A stretch of DNA of 64,000 nucleotides from Streptomyces sp. ATexAB-D23. GTDB taxonomy: Bacteria; Actinomycetota; Actinomycetes; Streptomycetales; Streptomycetaceae. The first letter of the stretch is position 1; every line of letters starts with the position of its first letter. The notes beneath the pieces are model-generated. The model did not search any database. It saw only the letters and a program-made list of their open reading frames with translations, and was not told where the DNA came from. The position numbers and the translations under genes were made by a program. The stretch covers positions 195-64,194 of the forward strand of contig NZ_KB892008.1 of the NCBI RefSeq assembly GCF_000373645.1, in the 5' to 3' direction. Shown one piece after another: positions 8,840 to 20,010 of the stretch.

Positions 8840-9034
8840 GTGGCCATTTCACTGTCTGTGGTGCTTCTTCTGGCCATCATCCTGGTGGTCATGATCCGAG
8901 GCGGCTCCATCAAGGCCGGGCCCGCGGTCGTCGCGGTGCTCTTCGGCTTCTTCCTGGCATCGACCGGCATGGCGCCGTCGATCAACAGGTTCATGAACTC
9001 GATAGCCGAGACGATCAACCAGATCAGCTTCTGA
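8840..9034 (+). CDS. Small conserved membrane protein, 64 residues, unknown function
   Basis: It starts at a GTG at 8840, with GAAGG about 11 bases upstream. The protein has two hydrophobic helices (about residues 3-18 and 28-42: ISLSVVLLLAIILVVMI and VVAVLFGFFLAS) separated by a short basic turn with RGGSIKAG, then a polar amphipathic tail (SINRFMNSIAETINQISF). Codon use is typical of the surrounding genes and a strong bidirectional terminator follows at once, so I regard it as real. From memory, similar small proteins are common upstream of tig in Streptomyces. No function can be stated. Confidence 0.75.
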   Translation: MAISLSVVLLLAIILVVMIRGGSIKAGPAVVAVLFGFFLASTGMAPSINRFMNSIAETINQISF

Positions 9035-9068
9035 GCCGGCCCCGGGCCGCTGCCCGGCCCGGGGGGAA

Positions 9069-9107
9069 CGACGAGGGGCCCGGTCCATCGGACCGGGCCC
9101 CTCGTCG
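9069..9107. terminator. Strong bidirectional hairpin terminator
   Basis: Perfect 18-base arms (9069-9086 and 9090-9107) with a 3-base loop. It sits between the small membrane protein (plus strand) and the tRNA-Gly gene (minus strand) and can serve both. Confidence 0.88.
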
Positions 9108-9114
9108 TGCGTGG

Positions 9115-9185
9115 AGCGGGCGACGGGAATCGAACCCGCGTAGCTAGTTTGGAAGACTAGGGCTCTACCATTGAGCTACGCCCGC
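9115..9185 (-). tRNA. tRNA-Gly (anticodon TCC)
   Basis: A 71-base cloverleaf on the minus strand. The acceptor stem GCGGGCG pairs with CGCCCGC, and the T-arm GGGTTCGATTCCC is intact. The anticodon loop CTTCCAA lies between CTAGT and ACTAG, giving anticodon TCC, which reads GGA. The discriminator base is T, followed by an encoded CCA (9112-9114). A strong terminator at 9069-9107 lies just downstream. Confidence 0.97.
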
Positions 9186-9352
9186 AAGCGGCGCGCCGCA
9201 GGTCACGGGGACCGCGGCACGAGAAGCATCGTAGCGGGTCGCGGACCCTGCCCGCACACCCCTTGCCGCGCCGGGTGGTGTCGCGCCGGGTGGGCCCGCG
9301 CAAAAGCGGCCGGGCCCGAGCCTGACGGCATGTACCCTACGTGTCGCACCGA

Positions 9353-9429
9353 CGGGGTGTGGCGCAGCTTGGTAGCGCGTCCGCTTTGGGAGCGGAAGGT
9401 CGTCGGTTCGAATCCGGCCACCCCGACCA
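9353..9429 (+). tRNA. tRNA-Pro (anticodon TGG)
   Basis: A cloverleaf of 74 bases plus encoded CCA (9427-9429). The acceptor stem CGGGGTG pairs with CACCCCG, and the loop TTTGGGA between TCCGC and GCGGA gives anticodon TGG, which reads CCA. The T-arm CGGTTCGAATCCG is canonical. It lies about 165 bases upstream of tig. Confidence 0.97.
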
Positions 9430-9594
9430 CCGGCAAGATCGCGTTGTGATGATCGCGTTGTGGGAGTCCTCCCCCTTGCCGTTACTATGCAAAATGCGTG
9501 CCCGTGTGTCTGATGTACCGGGCTCGGTCCGCGAAGCCGCCTCCTGTGCGGCCGAGCAGAACCCCAAGAAGTCAGCCACCAAGGAGACCGAACC

Positions 9595-10980
9595 GTGAAG
9601 AGCGCCGTGGAGACCCTGAACCCGACCCGGGTTCGGCTCAGCATCGAGGTGCCCTTCGAGGAGCTCAAGGACAGCCTCGACGCGGCGTACAAGAAGATCA
9701 ACCAGCAGGTCACGGTGAAGGGGTTCCGCAAGGGCAAGATCCCCAGCCGGGTCATCGACCAGCGGTTCGGCCGTGGTGCTGTGCTGGAGGAGGCCGTCAA
9801 CGACGCCCTCCCGAAGTTCTACACCGAGGCCGTCAACGAGGGTGAGCTGAACGTCCTCGGCCAGCCCGAGGTCGACATCACGGAGCTGAAGGACGGCGAG
9901 CTGCTGGCCTTCACCGCCGAGGTGGACGTGCGCCCCGAGATCGAGATCCCGGACTACTCCGGCATCGAGGTCACCGTCGACGCCCTTGAGGTCAGCGACG
10001 AGGACGTCGAGAAGGCCGTCGAGCAGCTCCGTGAGCGCTTCGCCTCGACCAACCCGGTCGAGCGCGCCGCCGCCGCCGGTGACGTCGTGACGATCGACCT
10101 GCAGGCCGAGGTCGAGGGCGAGGTCCTGGAGGACGGCGTGGCCGAGGGCGTCTCGTACACCATCGGCTCCGGTGAGCTCCTCGAAGGCATCGACGACGCC
10201 GTGACCGGCCTGGAGGCCGGTGGCGAGGCCACTTTCACCTCCGAGCTGAAGGGCGGCTCCGCCGAGGGCAAGGAGGCCGAGGTCACCGTCAAGGTCACCG
10301 CCGTCGCCGCCCGCGAGCTGCCCGAGCTGGACGACGAGTTCGCCCAGATGGCCAGCGAGTTCGACACGCTGGAGGAGCTGAAGGCGGACAGCCGTAAGCG
10401 CCTGGAGAGCACCAAGCAGTACGACCAGGCCACCCAGGCCCAGGAGCGCGTCCTGGAGGAGCTGCTCAAGCTCGCCGAGGTCCCGATCCCGGAGAAGCTG
10501 CTCGCGGACGAGGTCCAGACCCGCAAGCACAACCTGGAGCACCACCAGCTCGGCCAGATGGGTCTCACCCTGGAGAAGTACCTGGAGATCCAGGGCAAGA
10601 CCCTTGAGGAGTTCGAGGCCGAGACCTCCGAGCAGGCCGTCAAGGGCATCAAGACCCAGTTCATCCTGGACGAGCTCGTCAACAAGGAGAAGCTGAACGT
10701 CAACCAGGAGGAGCTCACCGAGCACCTCATGCGGCGTGCGGCCTCCTCCGGCATGAGCCCGGACCAGTTCGCCCAGGCCGTCGTCGAGGGTGGCCAGGTG
10801 CCGATGCTCGTAGGCGAGGTCGCCCGCGGCAAGGCGCTGGCCGTCGTGGTCGAGGCCGCCAAGGTGGTCGACACCAACGGTGAGGTCGTCGAGCTGGAGG
10901 ACGACGAGGAGGCCGCCGAGGAGACCGTGGAGGCCACCGAGGCCGCCGCCGGCGACGCCGAGGAGAAGACCGAGGCCTGA
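9595..10980 (+). CDS. tig: Trigger factor (ribosome-associated chaperone, PPIase)
   Basis: A 461-residue trigger factor that binds the ribosome exit site and assists folding of nascent chains. The ribosome-binding signature GFRKGKIP is at about residues 43-50, within [17 protein letters not shown]. The FKBP-type PPIase domain (about 150-240) includes [20 protein letters not shown] and [21 protein letters not shown] helical C-terminal chaperone domain follows, ending in a very acidic tail rich in Glu and Ala, common in actinobacterial forms. It starts at a GTG at 9595, with AAGGAG eight bases upstream. Its position before clpP1-clpP2-clpX is the widespread bacterial arrangement. A strong terminator follows at 10999-11037, and clpP1 has its own promoter region. 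Confidence 0.98.
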   Translation: MKSAVETLNPTRVRLSIEVPFEELKDSLDAAYKKINQQVTVKGFRKGKIPSRVIDQRFGRGAVLEEAVNDALPKFYTEAVNEGELNVLGQPEVDITELKDGELLAFTAEVDVRPEIEIPDYSGIEVTVDALEVSDEDVEKAVEQLRERFASTNPVERAAAAGDVVTIDLQAEVEGEVLEDGVAEGVSYTIGSGELLEGIDDAVTGLEAGGEATFTSELKGGSAEGKEAEVTVKVTAVAARELPELDDEFAQMASEFDTLEELKADSRKRLESTKQYDQATQAQERVLEELLKLAEVPIPEKLLADEVQTRKHNLEHHQLGQMGLTLEKYLEIQGKTLEEFEAETSEQAVKGIKTQFILDELVNKEKLNVNQEELTEHLMRRAASSGMSPDQFAQAVVEGGQVPMLVGEVARGKALAVVVEAAKVVDTNGEVVELEDDEEAAEETVEATEAAAGDAEEKTEA

Positions 10981-10998
10981 GCCTCGCGCTGACCCCGC

Positions 10999-11037
10999 AC
11001 GACGGGCTCCGGACGCCACGCGTCCGGAGCCCGTCGT
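10999..11037. terminator. Hairpin terminator after tig
   Basis: Perfect 17-base arms (10999-11015 and 11021-11037) around a 5-base loop, starting 19 bases after the tig stop. It separates tig from the independently regulated clpP1 operon. Confidence 0.88.
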
Positions 11038-11070
11038 CGTACCGCGGCCGATTCGCCACAACCCGTGTGC

Positions 11071-11108
11071 CAACTGCGGACCTTGCGCTCCCAGCGAACA
11101 GTTGCGGA
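11071..11108. promoter_or_regulatory. ClgR-like box in the clpP1 promoter region
   Basis: On the minus strand 11085-11099 reads GTTCGCTGGGAGCGC. This fits the CGCY-N4-GCG core of the ClgR operator known from actinobacterial clp genes, where ClgR activates Clp protease genes under stress. It is flanked by two near-identical decamers, CAACTGCGGA (11071-11080) and CAGTTGCGGA (11099-11108). It lies about 130 bases upstream of the clpP1 start. Identification is by motif only. Confidence 0.7.
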
Positions 11109-11232
11109 AGCGGGATGGCGTTGTCCCACCTGCGCGTTAGGGTCCATGAAGAGGAAGGGTCGGGGAGTCCCGGCCCACCCGGTACGAAGACGCTGAGACG
11201 GCCGGAGCCGTCAGAGACGAGCAGGTGGATAC

Positions 11233-11850
11233 GTGACGAATCTGATGCCCTACGCCGCCGGAGAGCCGTCCCTCGGTGGAGGCCTCGGTGACCAGGTCTA
11301 CAGCCGGCTGCTCGGCGAGCGCATCATCTTCCTCGGACAGCAGGTCGACGATGACATCGCCAACAAGATCACCGCACAGCTGCTCCTCCTTGCCGCCGAG
11401 CCGGACAAGGACATCTACCTCTACATCAACAGCCCCGGCGGTTCGGTGACGGCCGGCATGGCGGTCTACGACACCATGCAGTACATCCCGAACGACGTGG
11501 TCACCATCGGCATGGGCATGGCCGCCTCGATGGGTCAGTTCCTGCTCACCGGCGGCACCGCCGGCAAGCGCTTCGCGCTCCCGAACACCGACATCCTCAT
11601 GCACCAGGGCTCGGCCGGCATCGGCGGTACGGCGTCGGACATCAAGATCCAGGCCCAGTACCTGCTGCGCACCAAGCAGCGGATGGCGGAGATCACCGCC
11701 CGCCACTCCGGCCAGACCGTGGAGACGATCATCCGCGACGGCGACCGCGACCGCTGGTACACCGCGGAGGAGGCCAAGGACTACGGCCTCATCGACGAGA
11801 TCATCACGATCGCATCGGGCGTTCCGGGCGGCGGCGGCACCGGCGCCTGA
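11233..11850 (+). CDS. clpP1: ATP-dependent Clp protease proteolytic subunit ClpP1
   Basis: A 205-residue serine peptidase that forms the barrel of the Clp protease with ClpP2. Catalytic residues visible are Ser99 in GMGMAASMG, His124 in DILMHQG and Asp173 in [30 protein letters not shown] is the family handle region. The start is the GTG at 11233 with AGGTGG upstream. The C-terminus ends in a short Gly-rich tail. It is the first gene of clpP1-clpP2, about 80 bases apart, with clpX following. A ClgR-like box upstream (11071-11108) suggests stress-controlled activation. ClpX two genes downstream is the likely unfoldase partner. Confidence 0.97.
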   Translation: MTNLMPYAAGEPSLGGGLGDQVYSRLLGERIIFLGQQVDDDIANKITAQLLLLAAEPDKDIYLYINSPGGSVTAGMAVYDTMQYIPNDVVTIGMGMAASMGQFLLTGGTAGKRFALPNTDILMHQGSAGIGGTASDIKIQAQYLLRTKQRMAEITARHSGQTVETIIRDGDRDRWYTAEEAKDYGLIDEIITIASGVPGGGGTGA

Positions 11851-11943
11851 TCCGGTCCCCGGACAGCGCCCGCGCCGCACCGCGCATCTCTCGTACGCCG
11901 AGACACCCAGCCACAGAACGCCACCAGGATGGTGAACACCCAC

Positions 11944-12612
11944 ATGAACAACTTCCCCGGCGCCTCCGCGAGCGGTCTCCACACCGGCCCGCAGGTGGAC
12001 AACCGCTACATCGTCCCGCGCTTCGTGGAGCGCACCTCGCAGGGCGTGCGCGAGTACGACCCGTACGCGAAGCTCTTCGAGGAGCGCGTGATCTTCCTCG
12101 GCGTGCAGATCGACGACGCGTCCGCCAACGACGTCATGGCGCAGCTGCTGTGCCTGGAGTCGATGGACCCGGACCGGGACATCTCCATCTACATCAACAG
12201 CCCCGGCGGCTCGTTCACCGCGCTCACCGCGATCTACGACACGATGCAGTTCGTGAAGCCGGACATCCAGACGGTCTGCATGGGCCAGGCGGCCTCCGCC
12301 GCCGCCGTCCTGCTCGCCGCCGGTACGCCCGGCAAGCGCCTGGCGCTGCCGAACGCGCGTATCCTCATCCACCAGCCGTCCTCGCAGACCGGCCGTGAGC
12401 AGCTCTCCGACCTGGAGATCGCGGCCAACGAGATCCTGCGGATGCGGACCCAGCTGGAGGAGCTGCTGGCCAAGCACTCCACCACACCGATCGAGAAGAT
12501 CCGCGACGACATCGAGCGCGACAAGATCCTGACCGCCGAGGACGCCCTCGCCTACGGTCTGGTCGACCAGATCGTGGCGACCCGCAAGAGCGCGGCCGGA
12601 GCGGCCGCCTGA
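11944..12612 (+). CDS. clpP2: ATP-dependent Clp protease proteolytic subunit ClpP2
   Basis: The second ClpP paralogue, 222 residues. The triad residues Ser118 ([13 protein letters not shown]) and His143 (RILIHQP) are clear; the acidic residue lies in the [14 protein letters not shown] region. Its N-terminal ~40 residues are longer than in ClpP1 and contain [20 protein letters not shown], characteristic of actinobacterial ClpP2. I prefer the ATG at 11944 because GGATGG lies 11 bases before it; an ATG at 11929 would add five residues but has no spaced Shine-Dalgarno. It is cotranscribed with clpP1. In actinomycetes the two subunits form a mixed ClpP1P2 tetradecamer. Confidence 0.96.
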   Translation: MNNFPGASASGLHTGPQVDNRYIVPRFVERTSQGVREYDPYAKLFEERVIFLGVQIDDASANDVMAQLLCLESMDPDRDISIYINSPGGSFTALTAIYDTMQFVKPDIQTVCMGQAASAAAVLLAAGTPGKRLALPNARILIHQPSSQTGREQLSDLEIAANEILRMRTQLEELLAKHSTTPIEKIRDDIERDKILTAEDALAYGLVDQIVATRKSAAGAAA

Positions 12613-12768
12613 CGTGGGCCCCGACCCCTTGGCGCGGACGGACACCCGGTCCCGGCCGCGTGAACCGTGCCAAGGGGGGCCCGTATGGGGGGCCAGGCAA
12701 GGTACCGTCGGATAGAGGCACCAGGAGCCGCTGAACCAGGCGTCTCCCAGGCGAAGGGGAAGCACCTC

Positions 12769-14067
<1,299 letters not shown>

Positions 14068-14086
14068 CACCGCTCGATACGAGCGC

Positions 14087-14127
14087 GAAGGGGCGCCCGG
14101 CCGGGAGAACCGGCGGGGCGCCCCTTC
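14087..14127. terminator. Bidirectional hairpin between clpX and the convergent membrane protein gene
   Basis: Twelve-base outer arms (GAAGGGGCGCCC and its complement, 14087-14098 and 14116-14127) and an inner CCGG/CCGG stem. It lies 20 bases after the clpX stop and 12 bases from the stop of the minus-strand gene. Confidence 0.8.
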
Positions 14128-14139
14128 GGGGTACCGCGG

Positions 14140-15150
14140 TCAGATCTTGGTGCGGGAGGTGTTGTAGAGCTGCGCGGCGAGGTCGGCGACCTCGTCGGTC
14201 GACATGCTCTTGTTGGTCATGGCCGCGCCGATGTCCACGGCGATGACGATGCCGACCGTGCTGTAGTCGGACCAGATGCAGACGGGGGTGTTCAGCTCCT
14301 TGGGCCCGTTCTGCACGGTGCCGTCCGCCTTGTCGTTGACGGTCTTGAACACCTGGCACTTCATCAGCGCGCCGTCGAAGTCCTTGGGGTTGACGGTCTC
14401 GGGCGAGCCGACGAACGAGACCTTGCTGTCGTCGTCGCCCTCGCTCTTGCCCATCTCCTCCTTGGCACTGGCGAACGCGGCGTCGACCGTCTTCGCCGGG
14501 TCGTCGACCTGGCCCCACAGGCCCTTGAGCATGAGCATCTTCGTGGTGAGCGGGTTCTTCTCCATGTCCCCGCTGGCGTAGCTGGCGTTGGCCTCGGCGG
14601 GCGACTTGACGCCCATGTCCTCGGCCTCGGTCTTGTCCTTGCCCGTCAGGGGACCGGACTTGTTGTCCGAGGCGTCGTCGCCCTTCTTGTAGTCGCCCAC
14701 AGCGTCCGGCGGCGTCAGCTTGTACCCCTTGGTGGAGTCCGCGACCGAGGTGCTGCCGCCGTCGGACGTCAGGTAGTACACCCCGCCCGCGACGACCGCC
14801 AGGGCGACGACCGCGGCGGCGACGATCAGGCCGGTCTTCTTCTTCGGGGGCTCCGGCGCCGGGAAGCCCGGCTGCTGGCCGTAGACCGGCTGGCCGCCGT
14901 ACGGCGGAGTCGGGGGCTGCTGGCCGTACGGTCCGGGCTGCTGGGCCTGCGGGTAGCCGTAACCGGGCTGGGGCTGCTGCTGCGGCGGGACGCCCTGGGG
15001 GGCCTGCTGCGGGTAGCCGTAGCCGGGCTGCCCCTGGGGCTGCCCCTGCGGGGGCTGGCCGTACGGGGGCGTGGGGGGCTGCTGGCCGTACGGTCCGGGC
15101 TGGCCCTGCGGCGGCTGGCCACCGTACGGGCCCGGCTGGTTGTAGCTCAT
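14140..15150 (-). CDS. Proline-rich membrane-anchored secreted-domain protein, unknown function
   Basis: 336 residues, starting at the ATG at 15150 with AGGGGAC upstream. Residues 1 to about 100 are a cytoplasmic low-complexity tail built of GPYG, PPQGQPG and QQPPTPPYG repeats. One membrane helix (about residues 110-132: [21 protein letters not shown]) follows. The remaining ~200 residues form a predicted extracytoplasmic globular domain with two cysteines (MKCQVF and PVCIW), which may form a disulfide. I do not recognise the domain. The layout resembles many Streptomyces sensor-like or envelope proteins. It is transcribed divergently from valS and its 3' end faces clpX across a shared terminator. 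Confidence 0.85.
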   Translation of the reverse strand: MSYNQPGPYGGQPPQGQPGPYGQQPPTPPYGQPPQGQPQGQPGYGYPQQAPQGVPPQQQPQPGYGYPQAQQPGPYGQQPPTPPYGGQPVYGQQPGFPAPEPPKKKTGLIVAAAVVALAVVAGGVYYLTSDGGSTSVADSTKGYKLTPPDAVGDYKKGDDASDNKSGPLTGKDKTEAEDMGVKSPAEANASYASGDMEKNPLTTKMLMLKGLWGQVDDPAKTVDAAFASAKEEMGKSEGDDDSKVSFVGSPETVNPKDFDGALMKCQVFKTVNDKADGTVQNGPKELNTPVCIWSDYSTVGIVIAVDIGAAMTNKSMSTDEVADLAAQLYNTSRTKI

Positions 15151-15289
15151 CTGCGGTGTCCCCTGTTCGTGATGCTTACGCGTTCCGAACATCCTGACGG
15201 AAGCCCTGCGGGCACGGGCCACCGGGAGGCACACCGTTACGGAACAAACCGGTTTCAGTGCATGACTGTGACGGCTCTAAACTGTCCGC

Positions 15290-17911
15290 GTGACCGAGAA
15301 TCCAGCGCAGCAGCCAGCCAGCAACCCCGAACTGCCGACCCAGTACACGCCGGCCGAGGTAGAGGGGAAGCTGTACGAGCGCTGGGTGGAGCGCGGGTAC
15401 TTCGAGGCGGACGAGCACAGCGACAAGCCGCCGTACTCCATCGTCATCCCGCCGCCCAACGTCACCGGTTCCCTGCACCTGGGCCATGCCTTCGAGCACA
15501 CGCTGATCGACGCCCTCGTCCGCCGCAAGCGCATGCAGGGCTTCGAGGCGCTGTACCAGCCGGGCATGGACCACGCCGGCATCGCCACCCAGAACGTCGT
15601 CGAGCGCGAGCTCGGCAAGGAGGGCAAGTCCCGGCACGACCTGGGCCGGGAGGCCTTCGTCGAGCGCGTCTGGCAGTGGAAGAACGAGTCGGGCGGCCAG
15701 ATCTCCGGCCAGATGCGCCGCCTCGGTGAGGGCGTCGCCTGGTCCCGCGAGCGCTTCACGATGGACGAGGGCCTGTCCAAGGCCGTCCAGACCATCTTCA
15801 AGCGGATGTACGACGACGAGCTGATCTACCGCCGCGAGCGCATCGTCAACTGGTGCCCGCGCTGCCTCACCGCGATCTCGGACATCGAGGTCGAGTACCA
15901 GGAGGACGACGGCGAACTCGTCTCCATGACGTACGGCGAGGGCGAGGAGACCATCGTCGTCGCCACCACCCGCGCCGAGACGATGCTCGGTGACACCGCC
16001 GTCGCCGTCCACCCCGACGACGAGCGGTACAGGCACCTCGTCGGCAAGCAGATCAAGCTGCCGCTGACCGACCGCACGATCCCGGTCGTCGCCGACCACC
16101 ACGTCGACCCCTCGTTCGGCACCGGTGCCGTCAAGGTCACGCCCGCCCACGACCCGAACGACTTCGAGATCGGGCAGCGCCACGACCTGCCGTTCCTCAC
16201 CGTCCTCGACGAGCGCGCGGTCATCACCGTCCCCGGCCCCTTCGAGGGACTGGACCGGCTGGAGGCCCGCTCCGCCATCGTCGCCGCGCTGCGCGCCGAG
16301 GGCCGGATCGTCGCCGAGAAGCGGCCGTACGTCCACTCCGTCGGCCACTGCTCGCGCTGCAAGACCACCGTCGAGCCGCGCCTCTCCATGCAGTGGTGGG
16401 TCAAGGTCGCCCCGCTCGCGCGGGCGGCCGGTGACGCCGTCCGCGACGGCAAGGTCAAGATCCACCCGCAGGAGATGGAGAAGCGGTACTTCGACTGGGT
16501 CGACAACCTCCACGACTGGTGCATCTCGCGCCAGCTGTGGTGGGGCCACCGCATCCCCGTCTGGCACGGCCCCGACGGCGAGATGGTCTGCGTCGGACCG
16601 GACGACGAGCCGCCCACCGGAGAGGGCTGGACGCAGGACAGCGATGTCCTGGACACCTGGTTCTCCTCCGGCCTGTGGCCCTTCTCCACGCTCGGCTGGC
16701 CCGAACGGACCGACAGCCTCGCGAAGTTCTACCCGAACTCCGTCCTGGTCACCGGCTACGACATCCTCTTCTTCTGGGTCGCCCGGATGATGATGTTCGG
16801 CCTGTACATCAACGACGGCGTCCCGCCGTTCGAGACGATCGTCCTGCACGGCATGGTCCGCGACGAGCACGGCAAGAAGATGTCGAAGTCCTTCGGCAAC
16901 GTCGTCAACCCGCTGGACTGGATGGACAAGTACGGCTCCGACGCGCTGCGCTTCACCCTCGCGCGCGGCGCCAACCCGGGCACCGACGTCCCGATCGGCG
17001 AGGACTGGGTCCAGGGCTCCGCCAAGTTCTCCAACAAGATCTGGAACGCCACCCGCTTCGCCCTGATGAACGGCGCGACGATCGAGGGCGAGCTGCCGTC
17101 GGCCGACGAGATGTCGGTCACCGACCGCTGGATCCTGTCCCGGCTCAACAAGACGGTCGCCGAGGTCGACTCCTACTACGACGACTACCAGTTCTCCAAG
17201 CTCAGCGAGTCGCTGCGGCACTTCGCCTGGGACGAGGTCTTCGACTGGTACGTCGAGCTGTCCAAGACCACGTTCTTCGGCGGCGGCCGCCCGGCCGAGG
17301 TCTCCGGCCGGGTCCTGGGCGAGGTCCTCGACGTGATGCTGCGCCTCCTGCACCCCGTCGTCCCCTTCGTCACCGAGACCCTGTGGACCGCGCTCACCGG
17401 CCGCGAGTCCGTCGTCATCGCCGACTGGCCGAAGGACTCGGGCTTCCGCGACGAGGCGGCCGAGCAGGAGATCGAGCTGGTCCAGCAGGTCGTCACCGAG
17501 GTCCGCCGCTTCCGCTCCGACCAGGGCCTCCAGCCCGGCCAGAAGGTTCCGGCCGAACTGACCCTGACCGGCACCCCGCTCGCCCCGCACGAGACGGCGA
17601 TGCGGCAGCTGCTCCGGCTCCAGCCGGCCGGTGACGGCTTCCACGCCACCGCGTCGCTGCCCGTCGCCGGGGCGACCGTCGCGCTGGACCTGTCCGGCAC
17701 GATCGACGTCGCGGCCGAGCGCAAGCGCCTCACGAAGGACCTGGCCGCGGCCGAGAAGGAGAAGGCGCAGGCCAACGGCAAGCTGAACAACGAGGCGTTC
17801 CTCGCCAAGGCCCCGGACAACGTGGTCGACAAGATCCGCGGCCGGCTCACCAAGGCCGATGCCGACATCGAGCGGATCACCGGCCAGCTGGCGAACCTCC
17901 CGCAGGCCTGA
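15290..17911 (+). CDS. valS: Valyl-tRNA synthetase
   Basis: An 873-residue class I aminoacyl-tRNA synthetase that charges tRNA-Val. The HIGH-type motif is [14 protein letters not shown] and the KMSKS motif is [13 protein letters not shown]; the CP1 editing domain contains [19 protein letters not shown]. The anticodon-binding domain and a C-terminal coiled-coil arm ([20 protein letters not shown]) are present, and the length is normal. The start is the GTG at 15290. TAAACT (15278-15283) ends six bases before it and there is no Shine-Dalgarno, so the mRNA is probably leaderless. I see no T-box leader. A terminator follows at 17923-17966. Confidence 0.98.
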   Translation: MTENPAQQPASNPELPTQYTPAEVEGKLYERWVERGYFEADEHSDKPPYSIVIPPPNVTGSLHLGHAFEHTLIDALVRRKRMQGFEALYQPGMDHAGIATQNVVERELGKEGKSRHDLGREAFVERVWQWKNESGGQISGQMRRLGEGVAWSRERFTMDEGLSKAVQTIFKRMYDDELIYRRERIVNWCPRCLTAISDIEVEYQEDDGELVSMTYGEGEETIVVATTRAETMLGDTAVAVHPDDERYRHLVGKQIKLPLTDRTIPVVADHHVDPSFGTGAVKVTPAHDPNDFEIGQRHDLPFLTVLDERAVITVPGPFEGLDRLEARSAIVAALRAEGRIVAEKRPYVHSVGHCSRCKTTVEPRLSMQWWVKVAPLARAAGDAVRDGKVKIHPQEMEKRYFDWVDNLHDWCISRQLWWGHRIPVWHGPDGEMVCVGPDDEPPTGEGWTQDSDVLDTWFSSGLWPFSTLGWPERTDSLAKFYPNSVLVTGYDILFFWVARMMMFGLYINDGVPPFETIVLHGMVRDEHGKKMSKSFGNVVNPLDWMDKYGSDALRFTLARGANPGTDVPIGEDWVQGSAKFSNKIWNATRFALMNGATIEGELPSADEMSVTDRWILSRLNKTVAEVDSYYDDYQFSKLSESLRHFAWDEVFDWYVELSKTTFFGGGRPAEVSGRVLGEVLDVMLRLLHPVVPFVTETLWTALTGRESVVIADWPKDSGFRDEAAEQEIELVQQVVTEVRRFRSDQGLQPGQKVPAELTLTGTPLAPHETAMRQLLRLQPAGDGFHATASLPVAGATVALDLSGTIDVAAERKRLTKDLAAAEKEKAQANGKLNNEAFLAKAPDNVVDKIRGRLTKADADIERITGQLANLPQA

Positions 17912-17922
17912 GACACACCGCC

Positions 17923-17966
17923 GCGAGGCCCCCGTCCTCCTCGTCCGAGGGGTGCGGGGGCCTCGC
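17923..17966. terminator. Hairpin terminator after valS
   Basis: Twelve-base perfect arms (17923-17934 and 17955-17966) beginning 12 bases after the valS stop. Confidence 0.8.
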
Positions 17967-18024
17967 CGTGTCCGGCCCCCGGGCGGCTGCGCGCGTTGTC
18001 GGTGCCCATCCGTAGACTGGCCCC

Positions 18025-19548
18025 GTGAGTGAGCCCCGCCCTTCCGACCGGCCCGACGCGTCCGATCCCGACGAGACCTTCGCGGAGATCGTCGACGAAG
18101 CGACCCAGCGCGACCCCGACCTGGCGGTGATCGAGGCGGGGAGCCGCACGCTGCGCGCCGCCTCGGGGCCGCCCCGCGGTGACGAGATCCCCGCCCGCCC
18201 CGCCGACCCGGAGGTGGACAAGGCGCTGCGCGCGGTGGAGCAGGAGCTCGCCGGGCGCTGGGGCGAGACCAAGCTGGAGCCGTCCGTGACGCGCATCGCC
18301 GCGCTGATGGACGTGCTCGGCGAGCCGCAGCGCGCGTACCCCTCGATCCACATCACCGGCACCAACGGCAAGACGAGCACCGCCCGCATGATCGAGGCCC
18401 TGCTCGGCGCCTTCGACCTGCGCACCGGGCGCTACACCTCGCCGCACGTCCAGTCGATCACCGAGCGGATCAGCCTGGACGGCGCGCCGATGGACCCGGA
18501 GCGGTTCATCTCCACGTACGAGGACGTCAAGCCGTACGTCGAGATGGTCGACGCCCAGCAGCCCTACCGGCTGTCGTTCTTCGAGGTGCTCACCGGCATG
18601 GCGTACGCGGCCTTCGCCGACGCGCCGGTGGACGTCGCCGTGGTCGAGGTCGGCATGGGCGGCACCTGGGACGCGACCAACGTGATCGACGCGACGGTCG
18701 CCGTCGTCACCCCCATCTCGCTGGACCACACCGACCGCCTGGGCTCCACGCCCGGCGAGATCGCGACGGAGAAGGCCGGGATCATCAAGCAGGGTGCCAC
18801 GGTCATCCTCGCCCAGCAGCCCGTGGACGCGGCCCAGGTGATGCTGAAGAAGGCCGTCGAGGTCGACGCCACCGTGGCCCGCGAGGGCATGGAGTTCGGC
18901 GTGGTCTCCCGGGAGATCGCGGTCGGCGGCCAGCTGCTGACGCTGCGCGGCCTCGGCGGTGAGTACACGGACGTCTTCCTCCCGCTGTACGGCGCCCACC
19001 AGGCGCACAACGCGGTGGTGGCGCTCTGCGCGGTCGAGGCGTTCTTCGGCATCGGCGCGGAGCAGGCCGGTTCGCTGGACGCGGACATCGTGCGCAGGGC
19101 GTTCGCCTCGGTGATCTCGCCCGGCCGCCTCGAAGTCGTCCGGTCCAGCCCCACGGTCGTCCTGGACGCCGCGCACAACCCGGCCGGCGCCCGCGCCACC
19201 GCCGAGGGCCTCTCCGAGGCGTTCGGCTTCTCCCGGCTGATCGGGGTGGTCGGCGCCAGCGGCGACAAGGACGTGCGGGGGCTGCTCGAAGCCTTCGAGC
19301 CGATCTTCGCCGAGGTCGTCGTCACCCAGAATTCCACCGCGCGGGCGATGGACGCCGACGCGCTCGCGGCCGTCGCCGTCGAGGTCTTCGGCCACGACCG
19401 GGTGCAGGTCGAACCCCGGCTCGACAACGCGCTGGAGGCGGCGATCACCCTCGCCGAGGAAGAGGACGAGTACGCGGGCGCCGGGGTGCTGGTGACCGGT
19501 TCCGTGATCACGGTCGGCGAAGCCCGGCTGCTTCTGGGAAGGCGCTGA
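18025..19548 (+). CDS. folC: Folylpolyglutamate synthase / dihydrofolate synthase
   Basis: A 507-residue Mur-ligase-like enzyme that adds glutamate to folates and possibly to dihydropteroate. The ATP loop is IHITGTNGKTSTARMIEALL, and SPHVQSITERIS is the folate-site motif. Other family signatures are VAVVEVGMGGTWDATN, PISLDHTDRLG, KAGIIKQGA and VLDAAHNPAGARATAEGL. The N-terminal ~70 residues are an acidic extension (ETFAEIVDEATQRDPDLAVIE) of unknown role, seen from memory in other Streptomyces FolC proteins. The start GTG at 18025 is preceded by TAGACT and six bases, so it is probably leaderless. The stop lies three bases before the DUF4233 gene. Confidence 0.96.
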   Translation: MSEPRPSDRPDASDPDETFAEIVDEATQRDPDLAVIEAGSRTLRAASGPPRGDEIPARPADPEVDKALRAVEQELAGRWGETKLEPSVTRIAALMDVLGEPQRAYPSIHITGTNGKTSTARMIEALLGAFDLRTGRYTSPHVQSITERISLDGAPMDPERFISTYEDVKPYVEMVDAQQPYRLSFFEVLTGMAYAAFADAPVDVAVVEVGMGGTWDATNVIDATVAVVTPISLDHTDRLGSTPGEIATEKAGIIKQGATVILAQQPVDAAQVMLKKAVEVDATVAREGMEFGVVSREIAVGGQLLTLRGLGGEYTDVFLPLYGAHQAHNAVVALCAVEAFFGIGAEQAGSLDADIVRRAFASVISPGRLEVVRSSPTVVLDAAHNPAGARATAEGLSEAFGFSRLIGVVGASGDKDVRGLLEAFEPIFAEVVVTQNSTARAMDADALAAVAVEVFGHDRVQVEPRLDNALEAAITLAEEEDEYAGAGVLVTGSVITVGEARLLLGRR

Positions 19549-19551
19549 CCC

Positions 19552-19908
19552 ATGCGAACGCTCTGTGCTTCGACGCTGATCGGCGAGTTCTTCGTGATCG
19601 GGTTCGCCGGGCTCGTCGCGATGAAGTCCGACGACCTGACGAACGCCACGGTCTGGACGGTCTGCGGCATCGGGATGCTGCTCTCCGTGCTGCTGTGCGG
19701 GATGATCACCCGGCCGGGGGGCGTCCAGCTCGGCTGGGCGCTCCAGATCGCCCTGGTCGCGAGCGGCTTCGTGGTGCCGACGATGTTCATCCTCGGTGTG
19801 GCCTTCGGCGCGCTGTGGTGGGCCTCGGTGCACTACGGCCGCCGGATCGACGCGGTGAAGGCCCGGTGGGCGGCCCAGGCGGAGGCCGAGGCGCCCGCCG
19901 CGAGCTGA
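19552..19908 (+). CDS. DUF4233 membrane protein
   Basis: A 118-residue integral membrane protein with four hydrophobic helices (about residues 5-22, 32-50, 60-78, 79-95) and a short Ala/Glu-rich cytoplasmic tail. It matches the DUF4233 family in length, in the opening RTLCASTLIGEFFVIGFAGLVAMK, and in its location directly after folC in actinobacteria. Only three bases separate it from folC, so it is surely cotranscribed and translationally coupled. Function is unknown; the constant link to folC suggests a role in envelope or transport linked to folates, but that is conjecture. Confidence 0.9.
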   Translation: MRTLCASTLIGEFFVIGFAGLVAMKSDDLTNATVWTVCGIGMLLSVLLCGMITRPGGVQLGWALQIALVASGFVVPTMFILGVAFGALWWASVHYGRRIDAVKARWAAQAEAEAPAAS

Positions 19909-20010
19909 CCGTGCCCCGGGGCGGGAGCCACGGCAAACCCGGCCGATGGCCCGCCGCCCCGCCCCTGTAATCTCGCCTCACCGCACCCGTATGCCTGCAA
20001 GGAGCCGCAC

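Noticed and set aside
8535..8894. Open frames of about 100 codons before the small membrane protein
   Set aside because: Composition is Arg/Trp/Ser-rich without known motifs, several frames are open at once, and they run into the better supported gene at 8840.
9595..11073. Long Leu/Gly-rich minus-strand frames over trigger factor
   Set aside because: They arise from antisense reading of Glu/Lys-rich high-GC codons and have no motifs or ribosome binding sites.
15151..15289. T-box leader upstream of valS
   Set aside because: The interval is short, shared with a divergent gene, has no T-box consensus, and the -10 position implies a leaderless valS transcript.
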